64,000 bases of DNA from positions 699,501 to 763,500 of the forward strand of contig JBBPUQ010000010.1 in NCBI GenBank assembly GCA_038501195.1. Direction: 5' to 3'. Positions 31,574 through 46,732 of the stretch are shown one piece after another. Within the stretch, counting starts at the first letter, position 1. Each line of letters starts with the position of its first letter. The notes under the pieces were generated by a model. That model saw only the letters and a program-made list of their open reading frames with translations, was not told where the DNA came from and ran no database searches. The translations under genes were made by a program, and so were the position numbers. The stretch comes from Nemania diffusa (taxonomy: Eukaryota > Ascomycota > Sordariomycetes > Xylariales > Xylariaceae).

Positions 31574-33272
31574 TCACATCTCGTAAATAGGCCGTGGAGG
31601 CTGCTCATCCCCGGCAAGCTCTGGCCTAGCACTGCCGTGAAGCTCGTACGGAGTATCTGCCTGTTTCTGATTAAGTGGCACGTTTGAAGGGCCGATTTCC
31701 GGCTCTGTTTTATTGCCTCGCCTTCTCTTATACAGGAAAAATGCTCCAAGGCCGGCAATACCCAGGGCCGCTACGACCCCAACTACGATGCCGGCTATAC
31801 TACCGCCCGATAGAGCCGCCATTCTGCTCGAGTCAGGCGATGACGGGTTCGCGTTGTCGCAGGTTGCGTTGGAATCCGTAGAGGCGACGGATACCAAGGT
31901 GCTCTCGCGCGTGGGATTCGCCGCCCACAGCGTGAAAGTGCTCGCGTCGTGATCCACCATGAGATATGCCCCCGTGAGGAAATACCGGCCTAGCGTGTTT
32001 GGGTTCTGGTATACGTCGTTGAACAAGAACTCGTGTCGCGAGGTGTCGACAATGCGGCTACCGTTACGGTCGACGTCGACGTACGGTACTAGAAACTGGC
32101 TGTTTGATATGCGGACGTCTAGACCCGATGATAGGGATATGGTCAAGTCGCCGTCGAAGCTGCCACGAGCCTGGTTAGTTGGGACTTCGCTTGAACTGTT
32201 ATTCGCGGCATCCGCTTATGCTACGCCTCGCCCGACTTTGGAAACTTACATGCTCGTGTCACTGTACAGATACGAAGACCAGTGGAACCCAAAAGATCTC
32301 CCGATGTTAGACATCCCCGTCGTGTTCTCGAAATTTTTGATTATGTCTGGCGGCCCCTCGAGGAGTAGCTGGCGCTGCGGGACTATACACGTATCGAAAG
32401 CATCATTTGTAGAGAGAAGCTCGACGTCGTCGCCATTTCGGAGGTTAAGCTTCACGCTCGAGACGTGAACTTTCATACCCGTCCAGCATCCGTTCGTGTC
32501 GCTGTAGTCCAGTGGTTGCGTGTAGTTCTTACCGATGACCTTCTGCGAGTCATACCCGCCGAAGATGAGGCTTCCATCCATCGCGTCCGCGGCATCCACC
32601 CACATCCTGCCCCAGAATATAGACCATACGCGCGAGCCTATTTTGCCGGCCTGCACGAGGGTGTTGAGTAGCGTCGAGTTTGTACCTAAGCCTAGCGGGT
32701 GGGAGATGGTGTAGCCGTGATCCCAGGAGAGCCTGGGGACCCCGAAAGGGAAGGCTTCCGCGACCTGCACAGAACCGATATCCAGGCCATCTTGTACGGC
32801 GACGCTCGTCCCGAGGAGCTGCCCGATGCCTGTCTCGGCGCCCTTCCCTTGCGTTTCAACAGAAGCACCACCTGCTGAGGGGATGTCTTCGGCTTTATTA
32901 TACGACGACGAGTTCACCTCGGAATAGAGGTTCCCGCGCCGTATTTGGCATATAAGATCATTAAAGATGATTGAAGGGTCGCAGAAGGGCTGCTCATCAT
33001 AGATCCACGTGTTGTTGAGCTCCCTGAGGCACTGAGTGTCAACTCCTGGCGGTGAGATGCGAATCCAATTCAACTTACGGCCATGGAAGAAATACTATGT
33101 TTTGACGGGGCGTGCCGACGCCTGCTTGGATCCCTTTTGTGAATGAATTTGTAATGTTAGGTATAATCTGAACGTCGGTGATGGGGAAAGCCAGAGGCTC
33201 GATGTCTCCGCAGGACATGGCAGAGGCGAGCACGCACACCAGCACCAAAGGAACAAAACTGGCCACGATCAT
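31574..33272 (-). CDS. Membrane-anchored pepsin-like protein lacking catalytic aspartates
   Basis: Three exons: 33272-33079, 33023-32250, 32159-31574; 517 aa. Signal peptide (MIVASFVPLVLVCVLASAMS), then a peptidase A1 fold recognisable from GVGTPRQNIVFL, the flap-side IGSVQVAEAFPFG, SLIFGGYDSQKVIG, and FLTGAYLMVDHDASTFTLW. Where active enzymes have DTGS/DTGT, this protein reads WPEL (before NNTWIY) and PQRQ (in CIVPQRQLLLEGP), so both catalytic Asp residues are missing. A single membrane span (about 442-465, SIAGIVVGVVAALGIAGLGAF) is followed by KRRR and a cytoplasmic tail of about 46 residues. Multiple NxS/T sites. It is therefore likely a binding or sensing surface protein and not a protease. 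Convergent and divergent neighbours give no operon-like context. Confidence 0.82.
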
Positions 33273-33876
33273 GGTGCTATGCAAGCGAGCCTAGGTAGGC
33301 GAGCGAGCATCCTGATATCCTGATAAAAGACTGGAGAAATCATATCAATGATCAGGCACGCAGGAAGCCTGCGACGAGGTGGCGACTCTCTATTTAGGTA
33401 CATTGGTCCTAGGAATTGGTAGGATATTCTGTTGATACTATACGATCTGACCAGTATTTCTTGTTGGTTCCTTGCATCAGTACGTGTACATGCATGAAAG
33501 ATGAAAGGAAATTCGCCGCAGCTTAAGACATGTCTTAGCCAGAGCCTGTCGTACCAGAGTACGTGTAATATGTATAAAGGGCGGCGGTAAATGGAATCTT
33601 GGCAGGTGTGCCTATTGGGTAATTAGTGAAGCGCCGCCTCCCAACAATCACTTCCTTGTCTCAACTACACTCAGAAAGGATTGGGGGCTCCACGGCCGTG
33701 CAGTAGAGTACTCCTGCCTGGGATATCTACCGTCATTTCTCCCAGTATATACAAACAAACAAAATTGTCCGTCACAACCATCAATCCATTATGCACTCGG
33801 CGGAAGAGTGTGTGCTTGATTAATCGTCTCTTCAGACTACGCTGCCGTCCGTTTGAAATGCTCATAGAGGCGCGAC
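33273..33876. promoter_or_regulatory. Divergent promoter region
   Basis: About 600 bp between the pepsin-like gene (-) and the GH47 mannosidase (+). No separate gene; a frame at 33681-33974 overlaps the mannosidase start and lacks recognisable sequence. Confidence 0.45.
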
Positions 33877-35807
<1,931 letters not shown>

Positions 35808-37541
35808 GCCTAATAGGTGTCATATTCTGGAATGCCAAGACCGAAGTTTTTCATGTTGCGTAAGTTTACGGAAATGGTCTTTTCTCATTGTTGTTTTGGC
35901 TATCAGGCTTACTCATAAATTTCTAGAGCCCTATACACCAACACACTAGTAAGCCGGTCGGCTCCCTTAACGTCAGGGCCCCTATCCACTAGACTGGCTA
36001 ATACAGTTGAATTGTATTACTGGCTGTTTCAGACTAGCCAAAAGTCAACATGACGAATTCGGTTGACTGTCAACCTAATTCAATACCGATATAAGTTGCC
36101 GATTAGCTGGAAAACAGGCCCGCCGCCGCCGATGATGCCATATAGACAGTCTATTCAATAGGTCCTAGGACTATACCATGAAGAGTAGCTTCAGATGGTT
36201 CCAGCCCTGGAAGATGATGGCAAGGCTAACAAGGCCGTAGAAGTGTAGTAGATCCAGAATGAATATAAATAGGAACAAAACATAACAATTGTTGATGTCG
36301 CGATGTTATTCGAGAGATGGTTAATCTTAGTGAGGGGGGGCTAAGGATAGGCGTGAGACCATAGAGAACGATGTTGGTGCCTCTGATAGGCCAACATAGG
36401 TAGCCAAGTATTGGCCCATGTAGTTCTATGGATTGCCAACTAACGCCAATACAAACGCGAACCTCATTTCTGAGAAGAATGTGCCGATAGCCAGACTGCC
36501 CAGCTTTATCTCTATAACAGTGTTGTAAAACGTGCACCGTAAGTGATCTTGGAGTTTACCTGCATAGTAGGTGGGATCTCAAGTGTGGAAAATGCATACC
36601 ACAAACCACCAAAACCCCATGGAATATATTAAAGCGGGAGTATAGGGGAAACATACACTCAAAGTGAAGGCAACACATTTTTCGCGGAAAAAAATCCTAG
36701 ACATCCTAACGCTTTACAAAGCTATACTTTAAACTGCACTACCTACCAAGCGGCTAGATGAAACACATTTGTCTACGATTATATTGTACAGGCGTGAACG
36801 TATCGTCGTGTCGTTTGTTTCTCAACGTACAGACATATACTTCTAACCTATTCGCTACTTAGTACTACACACGTGCACCCGGCTACCTACCTCCGATACC
36901 AGCGCCGAAAAGAGCCGGAATTTGGGCACAGTGTTGTGGTACTGGCCGCCAAATGCTGTTTGTGCGGCTCCAAGCATCCCAAGCGTCTTGGCCAGGCGGC
37001 TGCCTGCCTAGGGGATATTAGTGTGCTTGGTAGCATCTACACACCATACCAGGAGCTATACAGCCTCATCAGACCCTTGATTTCCCCGGATTAATATCGC
37101 CTTGTGTAGGACCTATAAGTGTATCTAGGTAGATCGACTGTGTATGGGGACCATGGGCTGATTTGTAACTCTAGGTATCTGTGTTCAATGAGGACGCACA
37201 GAAGAGTCGGCAACGTCAGCCATGCCACAGTGTTCCCAGTGGTGGGCTAGCTTGTGTTGACCAAGACCCGATCTCCTTGGCTTCGGGGATTTCGCAGGTG
37301 ACAATGCAGTCATCAAAGGGATGTGTGAAAATTCGATCCTGTTCGAGACTCGATGCGTCAACCCAGTTCAAAAATGGTGGTTGCCCTCCTATGTATAAAT
37401 ATGCACAGTGGGCTTGCTATTTTCTATAGCTTGCATCAGTAAGAACCTACCTCTTGTATTCAAATCTATACAAAAATTGAAAGCGTTCTACGGACTAAAT
37501 CAAAACTCGTCACCAAAGCTCGTCTTATACCTTAAGATACG
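35808..37541. other. Intergenic, no gene seen
   Basis: Tandem spacer of 1.7 kb between the mannosidase and the ENA pump. Open frames of 60-100 codons on both strands have no recognisable sequence. It includes the ENA promoter. Confidence 0.5.
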
Positions 37542-40500
37542 ATGGCTGACGATGAAAAGGGTCTCGCTTCGGCCAAGGGAAACACTTTGAGCCAAGCAAA
37601 TATGTCCATGTCTGGTCCAGCTCATGCACTGGCTTATGCGCAGGTGATTCAAGAACTAAGTAGCAATGCGGACAATGGTCTGTCAAGCAGTGTTGCGCAA
37701 CAGCGTTTAGAGGAGTTCGGTAGAAATGTCCTAGGCGAAGCCCAAGGCGTGTCGCCATTCAAGATTATTATCGCCCAAATCGCCAATGCCATGACCTTGG
37801 TATGTTCCCCACGAAACACGCGGTCCCGATTCGAGGCGAATCGTAGAGGGCTAATGTTTAAAAGGTGCTTATCCTAGCTATGGCAGTCAGTTTTGGCATC
37901 AAATCCTGGATTGAAGGAGCAGTCATCACTATCGTTATTCTCATTAACGTGACTGTAGGATTCTTCCAAGAATACTCCGCGGAGAAGACAATGGATTCTC
38001 TTCGATCTCTAAGTTCTCCCACAGCAAGTGTGGTTAGGGACGGAAATGCGTCCATTGTTCCAACAAGCGACGTCGTCATAGGTGATCTAGTTGAGCTGAA
38101 AACTGGCGATACAGTCCCAGCTGATCTTCGGTGAGTTGCTACATATTTGACTATTTGGATCTGGTAGTGCATTAGCTGAAGTAAGATTGTAGTATCATTG
38201 AAGCTGTGAACTTCGAGACGGATGAGGCACTTCTGACTGGCGAGTCGCTTCCCGTTCGAAAGGACGAGAATGTCATTTTTGCCGAAGACACTGGCCCGGG
38301 CGATCGACTCAATGTTGCGTATAGCTCGTCTACCGTTTCTAAAGGACGGGCTAAAGGGATCGTATTTGCAACAGGAATGCAAACTGAGATTGGTGCTATT
38401 GCCATGGCCCTTCGTGAAAAGAACTCCAAGGTCCGGCCTGTCAAGAGGAAACCGGATGGTACTGCAAAACCCCACCGGTACCTAGAAGCGTATACCCTGA
38501 CAATGACTGATGCGATCGGCCGGTTTCTCGGAGTCAATGTTGGAACACCTCTCCATAAAAAGTTGTCGAAGCTCGCGATATTGCTATTCTTTATAGCTGT
38601 CATATTCGCTATTGTCGTACTAGCCGCAAACAGGTTCTCGAATCATCCCGAGGTCATCATTTATGCTGTAGCAACTGGACTATCTATGATACCAGCTTCA
38701 CTAGTCGTTGTTTTGACTATTACTATGGCGGCGGGTACGAAGTATATGGTGCAACGTCACGTTATTGTGCGAAATTTGAAGTCACTGGAAGCCCTTGGCG
38801 CAGTTACGGATATCTGTTCGGATAAGACTGGTACACTGACACAGGGCAAGATGATTGCGAAGCGTGCTTGGATTCCGGCTCTAGGGACTTATAGTGTGGA
38901 CACGTCCTCCGATCCATTTAACTCTACCGTCGGAGATATGATATTCGATAGTCGACCACCTAGCCAGCTAGATGCTAGAAAAGACGGTTCTGCTGACGGT
39001 ACCGTTTTTGAGCCGGCCGAACTCCTGTCGAAAGGCGGCTCAGCTTTGGCTGACTACCTTCGTGTTGCGTCGCTTGCTAATCTTGCTACTGTGTCCGAGA
39101 TAGACGGTAAATGGCACGCCCGTGGCGATCCTACAGAGATTGCTATTCAGGTATTTGCTTCTCGGCTCGATTGGAATAGGCTCAAGTTTACAAAGGGTGA
39201 CCAACCTCGATGGACTGAAATAACGGAACTACCGTTTGATTCTGACATAAAATGCATGTCTGTCATATTCAAACACAACCTAACGGGAGAAGCGTTCGTG
39301 TTCACTAAGGGTGCTGTTGAGCGCGTAATCGGGAATTGCCAGAATTATCACCCAGAAGAGAGCGAGCAGCTGGCTGAAATGACAGATGAGGTCCAAAAAG
39401 AGATACTGGAAAATATGGCAGCGCTTGCTAGCATGGGTCTCCGAGTCCTGGCCTTAGCGAGCAAGAGATACAATCGAGAGGTAAAGAAGGGCGACGATGT
39501 TGATCGAGCCGTGGTTGAGTCAAGCCTCACATTCCAGGGACTTATCGGCCTTTACGACCCCCCACGTCCCGAATCAGCCCCCGCGGTAAGGAGTTGTCAT
39601 GAGGCTGGTATCTCGGTTCATATGTTGACCGGCGATCATCCGGAAACGGCAAAGGCTATAGCTGTCGAGGTAGGCATCTTGCCAAGCCGGATAGAGAGTG
39701 TCAGAAAAGACATTGCAGATTGCATGGTCATGACAGCTAGTCGATTCGATACGTTGACCGATCAGCAAGTAGATCAGATGCCAGTGCTACCTCTCGTTAT
39801 TGCACGATGTGCTCCTAGCACTAAGGTCCGGATGATTGACGCACTCCATCGGCGTAAGAGGTTTTGTGCTATGGTGAGGCCCCCTTGCCCCCTTGCTCAC
39901 TTACTCCCCCCCAAATGTAAGCCATTATTATTGACCGTTTACTAAACAGACTGGTGATGGCGTGAACGACTCTCCATCCTTGAAGCGAGCCGACGTGGGT
40001 ATCGCGATGGGACAAGTTGGTAGCGATGTTGCTAAGGAAGCCTCTGACGTGGTGCTCTCAGATGACAACTTTGCCAGCATTGTGGCAGCTATCGAGGAAG
40101 GTCGCCGCATCTTCGACAACATCCAGAAGTTCATCTTACACGTACTCGCCGAGAATATTGCTCAGGCCCTAACGCTACTTGTCGGATTAGCGTTCAAGGA
40201 TGGTACTGGGCTGTCTGTATTCCCTTTGGCCCCGGTTGAGATTCTCTGGATCATCTGCATTACATCGGGCGCGCCAGATATGGGCTTGGGATTCGAGCGT
40301 GCCGTGCCCGATATCATGAGCCGACCGCCAAAGAACCTGGCAACCGGTATCTTCGATCTTGAATTTGTGATTGACATGGTGGTCTACGGTGTATGGGTCG
40401 CTGCGCTTTGTCTTGGCAGCTTCTCGCTGGTTGTGTTTCGCTTCGGAGGAGGTAATCTCGGAAAAGGATGTAATGGTCAATACAATGATTCCTGCGAGGT

Positions 40501-40984
40501 CGTCTTCCGAGCACGAGCGGCAACTTTTGCCTGCCTCACTTGGTTCGCCCTTTTTCTGGCATGGGAAATGATCGACCGACGACGATCCTTTTTTAGAATG
40601 CAACCAGGTTCAAACCGCTATCTAACACAGTGGGCACTGGACGTCTGGCGAAACAAGTTCCTATTCTGGGCTGTCGCGTTTGGCTTCTTCTCGTTATTCC
40701 CCATCGTCTATATTCCAGGCCTCAACACCGTCGTATTCAAGCACGCGGGGATCACGTGGGAGTGGGCTATTGTCATTGTCGCCTCGGTGCTCTTCTTCGG
40801 CGGCGTCGAATCTTGGAAGTGGGGGAAGAGGGTTTATTTCCGAAGACGAGATGCTCATAGACATGCGGAAGGCGGAGTCACTTGGAAGGATCTCGACGTG
40901 GAACAGCGCATCTTCTCGGAATATCTGGAATTTTCACCGGCTAGTAATGTCGATGAAGAGTCTCCTGCTGAGAAGCGTCAATGA
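37542..40984 (+). CDS. ENA1: ENA-type Na+/K+-exporting P-type ATPase (group IID)
   Basis: Four exons: 37542-37799, 37865-38130, 38193-39873, 39950-40984; 1079 aa, the usual ENA size. Plasma-membrane pump that expels Na+, Li+ or K+ using ATP and supports growth at high salt or alkaline pH. Actuator motif LLTGESLPV (about 190), phosphorylation site [11 protein letters not shown] (Asp385), hinge TGDGVNDSP (736 on), and transmembrane segments in exons 2-4, including [18 protein letters not shown] in M4, distinctive of ENA pumps. Long C-terminal membrane domain with [11 protein letters not shown] and [18 protein letters not shown]. All splice sites canonical. A non-ATG frame after the stop (41024-41416) is not a gene. 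Assignment to ENA and not SERCA rests on the GLSMIPASL and [12 protein letters not shown] segments. Confidence 0.95.
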
Positions 40985-43079
40985 CTACGAAGGGGCGGGA
41001 AGCCCTGTGATGTTGTTGCGGAAGTGGTCTTAGAAGCAAGATGTAAACAGACGACAGTCCAAGTAAATTGGTACTACACGGGTAAGTGGTACGTTGTTCG
41101 GGAGAGTCAGACACCTAGTTATTGTGTAGTTAGTCAAGATGTCGAGGGCGATCTTAGGGATGAGGGGACTAAGGATAAGGATGAGGATAAAGATGAGGGC
41201 GACGGCGTGGTTGGAGATGTGAAGGTTCGATGGCTGAGCGAGCAGCAACAGCAACAGCAGCCTATCATTGGTGTCCATATAGTGAAGCTGTATCGAGAAG
41301 TAGATATTTACACAGCCACGGACGGACATAGCTTAAATTCACTCTTTCGCACAGCTCGTCGTAAAGTTGACGATGTGATTAATTCACGTACACCTAAGCC
41401 CTACGGCGCAGCGTAGCGAGGCGGTGGGAGAGGAACGGATTTGAGTCATGGTATATTACGTTTGAACTTTCTTTAGCGTTGGGTTGTTATGACCTGGATG
41501 ACGCCGTCGGGGCTTTTGGTGCTGTTGGGTTGAAGTATGGAAATTGAATACGTATCATCGGCTGGTTGGCCATCCATCGCCGGCAAATAGGTATTATGAT
41601 AATATCAAACGGGCCAATACCTAGGCTCGTTGCTGTAGTCTGGTGGCGCAAGGAGGACGTCAAATCCAAACCGTCTTTTCGTACCATCTCGACCAGCTTA
41701 TACTAGCCCATGCGTAAGTAGTCGCTGGGCAAGAATCCGACTCACACTTCTCAAAACTGCAAACAAATTACTTCGCGAATGAAGACGCTAGTCGACACCA
41801 AGCACGTGTGTAGTAGGCATGTTGTGACATATTCATCTTCTTCATAGCCGGGCACAAGGCACCAGCATACAATGAAAACGAGGTAGACATCAAAAATTAC
41901 GTCCGGTACGATCCCGAAGGATAATACAGAGCAGTTGACTCCGCGCTGTGCAATGCAGGTCTCCCACCCTACTGCTCGAAATTCAGGAGCTTCAAACAGT
42001 CGAACAAGGTAAGTATGAAGAAGAAAAGGAAAAGAAAATTCGTAAGAGATGGGAGGGAGGCGACAAATATATACACAATAAAAAGGCGGTGTGCAGGGCG
42101 GTCAACTTTTAGACCGGCAGAATCTTCTGAGCGGAGGTGCACTGACCACAAGGTATGGTGGAATTTGATTGGACAATTAAGCTTTGTTTGCCACCTACCT
42201 ACCTAGGTAGGTACCTAGGTACCTGCCTACCATTGATGCGCCCGCGCCTACCATGTGGGTAGCCAGTTAATAAACCAGCCTCAGGAAGGCACTAGGTGCA
42301 TAGGTAGATACCTGTAAACTCTTTATTTCGGTAAATAGGTATATCGCTTAGTTAGCGTGTTATCTACCAGTATGCATCTTATCCCTTTAAACACCTCCTT
42401 TTCTCTTCAAAGCCAAAAGTTAAAGCCAAACTTTACCTATCTATACCTAATAGAGTATAAATTTTAAGCCACTTACCTACCTACCTAGGTAGGTAGCTGA
42501 ATGAGCGCTTACCTATGTATGTAAAGGGATAGTTCTCATAATACAATACCTACTCTGTAGGTATACCCTTTTCTTTACATGTATTCTGTAGGTAATAAAT
42601 GTCCATTCAGCCACAATAGAGGTAGCCCCGCGGCCCCCCCTGTCTTACCTAGCCCAAACGCGTCCTAGGTGGGCTTTCGCGTGTCATCAATCTATCTTCT
42701 CAACGCGTTTATTGGAGTGCGTGCATGTCCAAGAATATAGTTAGTCCCTGTATATGTGACCCATAACCTCTTTCTACTACACACGAACATGACCTAGACG
42801 CTGGATAGACCATCTATGATCTATGATTGGGAAACTACCTCCTCACTATTAGAGATCGCTCTTTGTCAATGCCTTTATCTGCTATGGCCTGTTGTTGTAC
42901 TGTCACTTAAGTTTGCCGGTTTCCTACAATTGTAATTACTACGCCTGTTGCCGAATTGCCTGCCTCGATTGTTTCCACAGCTCGAGTAACTCGACTCTAT
43001 TCCCACGGTCCTGCATCACCGTATATTGTCCACACGCCCATCGCCATTACTTAACGGCCGTACGCCCTGTTCCGTGCCG
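40985..43079. other. Intergenic with ACCTAGGT-motif clusters
   Basis: Spacer between ENA and CAF-1 genes. No gene recognised. Two clusters of ACCTACC/ACCTAGGT/GGTAGGT words at 42,191-42,231 and 42,474-42,497 lie in the CAF-1 promoter side, within an AT-rich stretch full of TACCTA words up to about 42,620. Confidence 0.5.
42191..42497. repeat. Clusters of palindromic ACCTAGGT-type words
   Basis: At 42,191-42,231 the words ACCTACC, ACCTAGGT and AGGTACCT run almost head to tail; another cluster at 42,474-42,497 reads ACCTACCTACC then TAGGTAGGTAG. Similar clusters occur at 48,516-48,588, 51,315-51,385, 51,986-51,999, 52,085-52,095 and 57,065-57,076. They are self-complementary and confined to non-coding DNA. 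Confidence 0.7.
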
Positions 43080-45220
43080 ATGCCTCTTTTCCCAGTGTCT
43101 CCAAATGTGAAGGCGTCGCAAGGAACAGCTGGGAAGAGGCCACACAAAGAGTTTCTCGACGCCTCCAACACAATGACTTATGACGCCTCAGTTGATGCCC
43201 TAGACTGCGAGAATCTCTCTTCACAGAAATCACCCACGGCGTCTACATCAACTATAGAGTGTCTACCTCGTGAGTCCTTCGCACGTCCTTCATCTCTGCC
43301 TAGTTCCTCTCTTCCTCTTACTCACTCGGCTATACCAAACACTCTCTATTAGCCCTTCTAACAAATATCATCTTTAGAGCTGCGTAACGCACCTATTACA
43401 AACATGAAATCTCCACCAGGAAGCAGTCCGGCTGCTCTCACTAAAGCCGGTTCTAGCACACCGGCTTGCGACTCACCGTCACCAAATGTCACACCCTCTA
43501 AATCTTCTTCACCACCTGAAACGGCCTTAGCAAACCCTACGCAACAACAAGCTACTGCAAACCCTATTTCGGCCTCTAAGAGAAAACGTTATGTGACCGC
43601 AGAAGAAAAGGAAAAGGAGCGAGCAGAAAAGAAACAGAAACAAGACGAAGCCATAGCAGAAAAGGCTAGAATTGCGGCTGAGAAAGAAGCTATCAAAGCC
43701 ACTAAAGCTACCGAGAAAGCTACCAAAGCTGCCGAGAAAGCTAAGGCTGAAGCGGAGAAAGAGGCACTCAAGGCTGCTAAAGCTACCGAGAAGGCCAAGG
43801 CAGATGCTGCAAAAGAAGCTAAGAGACAGAAGAAGCAGGAAGAGGAACTCGCCGCCAAAGCAAAGAAGGAGAAACAACAAAATCTAATGGCCACTTTCTT
43901 GAAGAAGGCCCCCACTACACCTTCTAGGACAACTGACCATCCCACTTCTGCAGCCAACACTGATCCTACTAACCTTTCCTCATCAAAACAAGACTCAAAA
44001 CCTACAAAATCCACATACGAACTCAACTTCCAGCCTTTCTTCATCAAACCTGGAGTTACCATGGCGCCACCTCTATTTGAAATGGACAACGAGACGAAAG
44101 AGGCAAAGTCAGCTATTCTTGATGAATACATCCGTGGTGATCGAGGCGCATTCATTCCCAAGCAACCTTTCAATGCCACAGAGGTTTTCCACTTGGCATT
44201 TCCACGAAAACGCGGAATCATTCCACCCAGTGTCAGAAAGATCATGGAGAGAATACATGGAGACAATTACCAGAATGCCTTTGGTATCACAAATGCAAGA
44301 AGCGAATCGCAAACGGAGAAGCTTTTTACCAACGCACAAGACCAACTGAACGCGATTACTATGAAATACCTACGCTTTTACGAAGATGTCAGGCCAGCAT
44401 ACTGCGGCACTATCACATCAGCCATGACATATCACCAGCTCCGCAAGCTTTCTCGTAGACCTGGACGGAGAATATTACCGTTGGCCTACGATTATGACTC
44501 AGAGGCCGAATGGGTCGAAGACGATGGCGAGGATCTAGAAGACGCCGAAGACGAGGAAGAAGACGTTGACGGCGATGAGGAAATGGACGACTTTGTCGAT
44601 GATTCGGAAGCTATTCCCACAATCATCCGCCCGGGTTTTGAGTCTGACAGCAAGCCCGTAAGCACAGGATTGTGTTATGAGAACCAAAAGCGATTGGCAC
44701 CTTCGGATGCGCTGCTCAAGTATCGACTGGAGTTTCTTCTAGGTAGGTTGCGTTGCATATCGTATTGATTGGCTCCTATTAACCTTAATCAGATTCCCCA
44801 GAACATCGCTCCATGATTAATCCTTTCTCTACGGAATATTGGCCAACACCGACAAAGAAAGTTGTAGCCGCCGCCACAGTATCGTCAACAAAAGGAACAA
44901 TTGCTTCTTTACTAACCCCTACTATGTTTCGAGACACAACCACTTCCACAACTCGTATGGCGCCGTCATCGGAGATGAAAGACGGGGTTCCGCATGATAT
45001 TCTCGAAGATTTCAAACGAGCTTTATTAAGTGACGAGTGCAAGGATTATTCGAAGGCTACTGTCATTGAGATGCTAGCCAAGAAGTTTACTAGTTGTACC
45101 AAAGCGCAGGTGAAGGTGACGTTAGATACGATTGCCCACCGCGTGACACCAGCCGATGCAACGAAGAAATCTGTTAAGAGATGGGCTCTTTTACCTAATT
45201 TCGGCCTTAAAGGAGCTTGA
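43080..45220 (+). CDS. RLF2: Chromatin assembly factor 1 large subunit (CAF-1 p150 / Rlf2)
   Basis: Three exons: 43080-43269, 43378-44742, 44793-45220; 660 aa. Histone H3-H4 chaperone subunit that deposits nucleosomes at replication forks and repair sites, bridging to PCNA. A disordered Ser/Pro-rich N-terminus, then the long Lys/Glu/Arg-rich KER helix (about residues 160-260, repeats such as ATEKATKAAEKAKAEAEK), QQNLMATFLKK resembling a PCNA-binding PIP box, the CAF1A domain with KYLRFYEDVRPAYCGT, and the acidic DYDSEAEWVEDDGED..DEEEDVDGDEEMDDF. The C-terminal winged-helix region (SKATVIEMLAKKF) binds DNA in homologues. Start ATG 43080 (MPLFPVSPNVK) is the first in-frame ATG; upstream frame opens without ATG. 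Confidence 0.93.
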
Positions 45221-46732
45221 TTCCCTAAAGGGCACTATTGTGTTTAGGAGTTGCATGGAGTTTAGGGGCCTGGCATCAATGATACCAACTATATCTTCAG
45301 CATGATTTTCTTTGACTGGGAGGCATGTTTCTCGCATCTCAAGGCTTATACGTTGCTCACGGAGAGCACGAGGACCTTCGCATGCGCTGTTTCGCTAGCT
45401 GGTACGACAAACAGGGACGAAGAAAAAGCACAATACTTGTACATAAAGAATTACTGAGGTGACATAGATAGTGTTACTCTGCATGATGATTGGTCTCGGT
45501 CTGTAGACGGTATAAGGAGTTGGGGATTAAAGGAGAGGGGGTATAATGAGCACTGTACGGATTCAATGCGTACGTTTTGGCTCGTACGTAAAGAACTGAA
45601 CCTAATTTATGAGCTACGCATGAAAAAATGGTACTTGATCGTAGTAGAGGCTTGCATTTTAGAAGTTCATACGTCATCTTGGATTACTGCATCAGGTCTT
45701 AACATAATGTCATGAGATTCTGAGTGGTAAGAGATCAGTAGCAGAAAATGACTGCTATAGTTTCTTACTTACGCAAGTACACGGATGTGAGGGCTGGTAG
45801 ATAAGGTTGCACAATAATGCAATCCACTGGAAACGTTCCTCTGGGACGTTTGCTTCCCATTTCTTCGGTAATGTTACTCATTTCTAAATCCACCCTCATG
45901 TCTATTTTCCCTTGCCCATGGTGAACTAGAGAGGTGAAGACCCCGCGAAAGAGAGTGATAGCTATAGATAGTAGAATGAGCAGATCGAAAAAAGGCAACC
46001 CAAGAAACTATCCAAGAGATTTGGCAACTTACTAGTAGAGTAATAAGCTCCTTGATTGTAGCCTTCGTATTGATCTCGTCTCAGTTAGTGATTGAGAGTA
46101 GCTAATGTAGTTCGATGTAAATCGAAGAACCCTTAGGTAGATCTTCGAGAATTGAGACCAAAGACGCAAAAGACCTTCACAGGTAGCTCATAATACAGTA
46201 TGTATTTGCTATTCTCTTACAATACAGAGACGGCTAAACAAGTAAGCTGTTGCTAGTTGACCCGATGTCCAAAGTCCACCACCAGGAGCTAGCGCCAACC
46301 GTACAGGAACCTTTCAAATGCCATTCAATCATATCGCTTATGCCACCCGTTCGTGGTCGTTACGACATGCTGCGCGCTGCTCATGCTGGTAGTCATAGGA
46401 CAAGCCCTCCGCTATTCGTACATATAAGCTCCGGGTTGCTACTACGCTTTGCCCCGTATATTTGTTGTTTAGGTAAATACGATTTTGTAAGTCCTGCAAC
46501 GTGGGGGTTAACTCTCACAGCCGTTAGCAACGACTGGTAGTCCCCTTGCCTGGGCGTTCAGGAAGCCAGTTACACTTTCAGCAGCTGACTCCGATGCTCT
46601 GCCCTGGGTTCAACGGCGTTACACCACACCCCAGTCGGGTTTTAAGGCGATTGCTGTCCCCCTATTTCTAGAGCGAGACGCTAGCTAAATTGGCCGTTGT
46701 TCCTGCGATGACTGCGAGAGCGCCCGATAACC
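45221..46732. other. Convergent 3' flanks, no gene
   Basis: Between CAF-1 (+) and eIF4E (-). Open frames (45474-45677, 45765-45998, 46250-46540) have no recognisable sequence. Confidence 0.5.

Noticed and set aside
37330..37360. tRNA-like B-box (GTTCGAGAC)
   Set aside because: No matching A-box, acceptor stem or anticodon arm could be found around it.
41024..41416. 130-codon frame directly after the ENA stop codon
   Set aside because: Begins at a non-ATG codon, contains low-complexity Asp/Glu and Gln runs, and lies where a 3' untranslated region is expected.
43672..43887. Lys/Arg-rich alternative frame in CAF-1
   Set aside because: Out-of-frame reading of the repetitive KER helix.
46540..46640. 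Possible tRNA around GGGTTCAACGG
   Set aside because: No cloverleaf on either strand.
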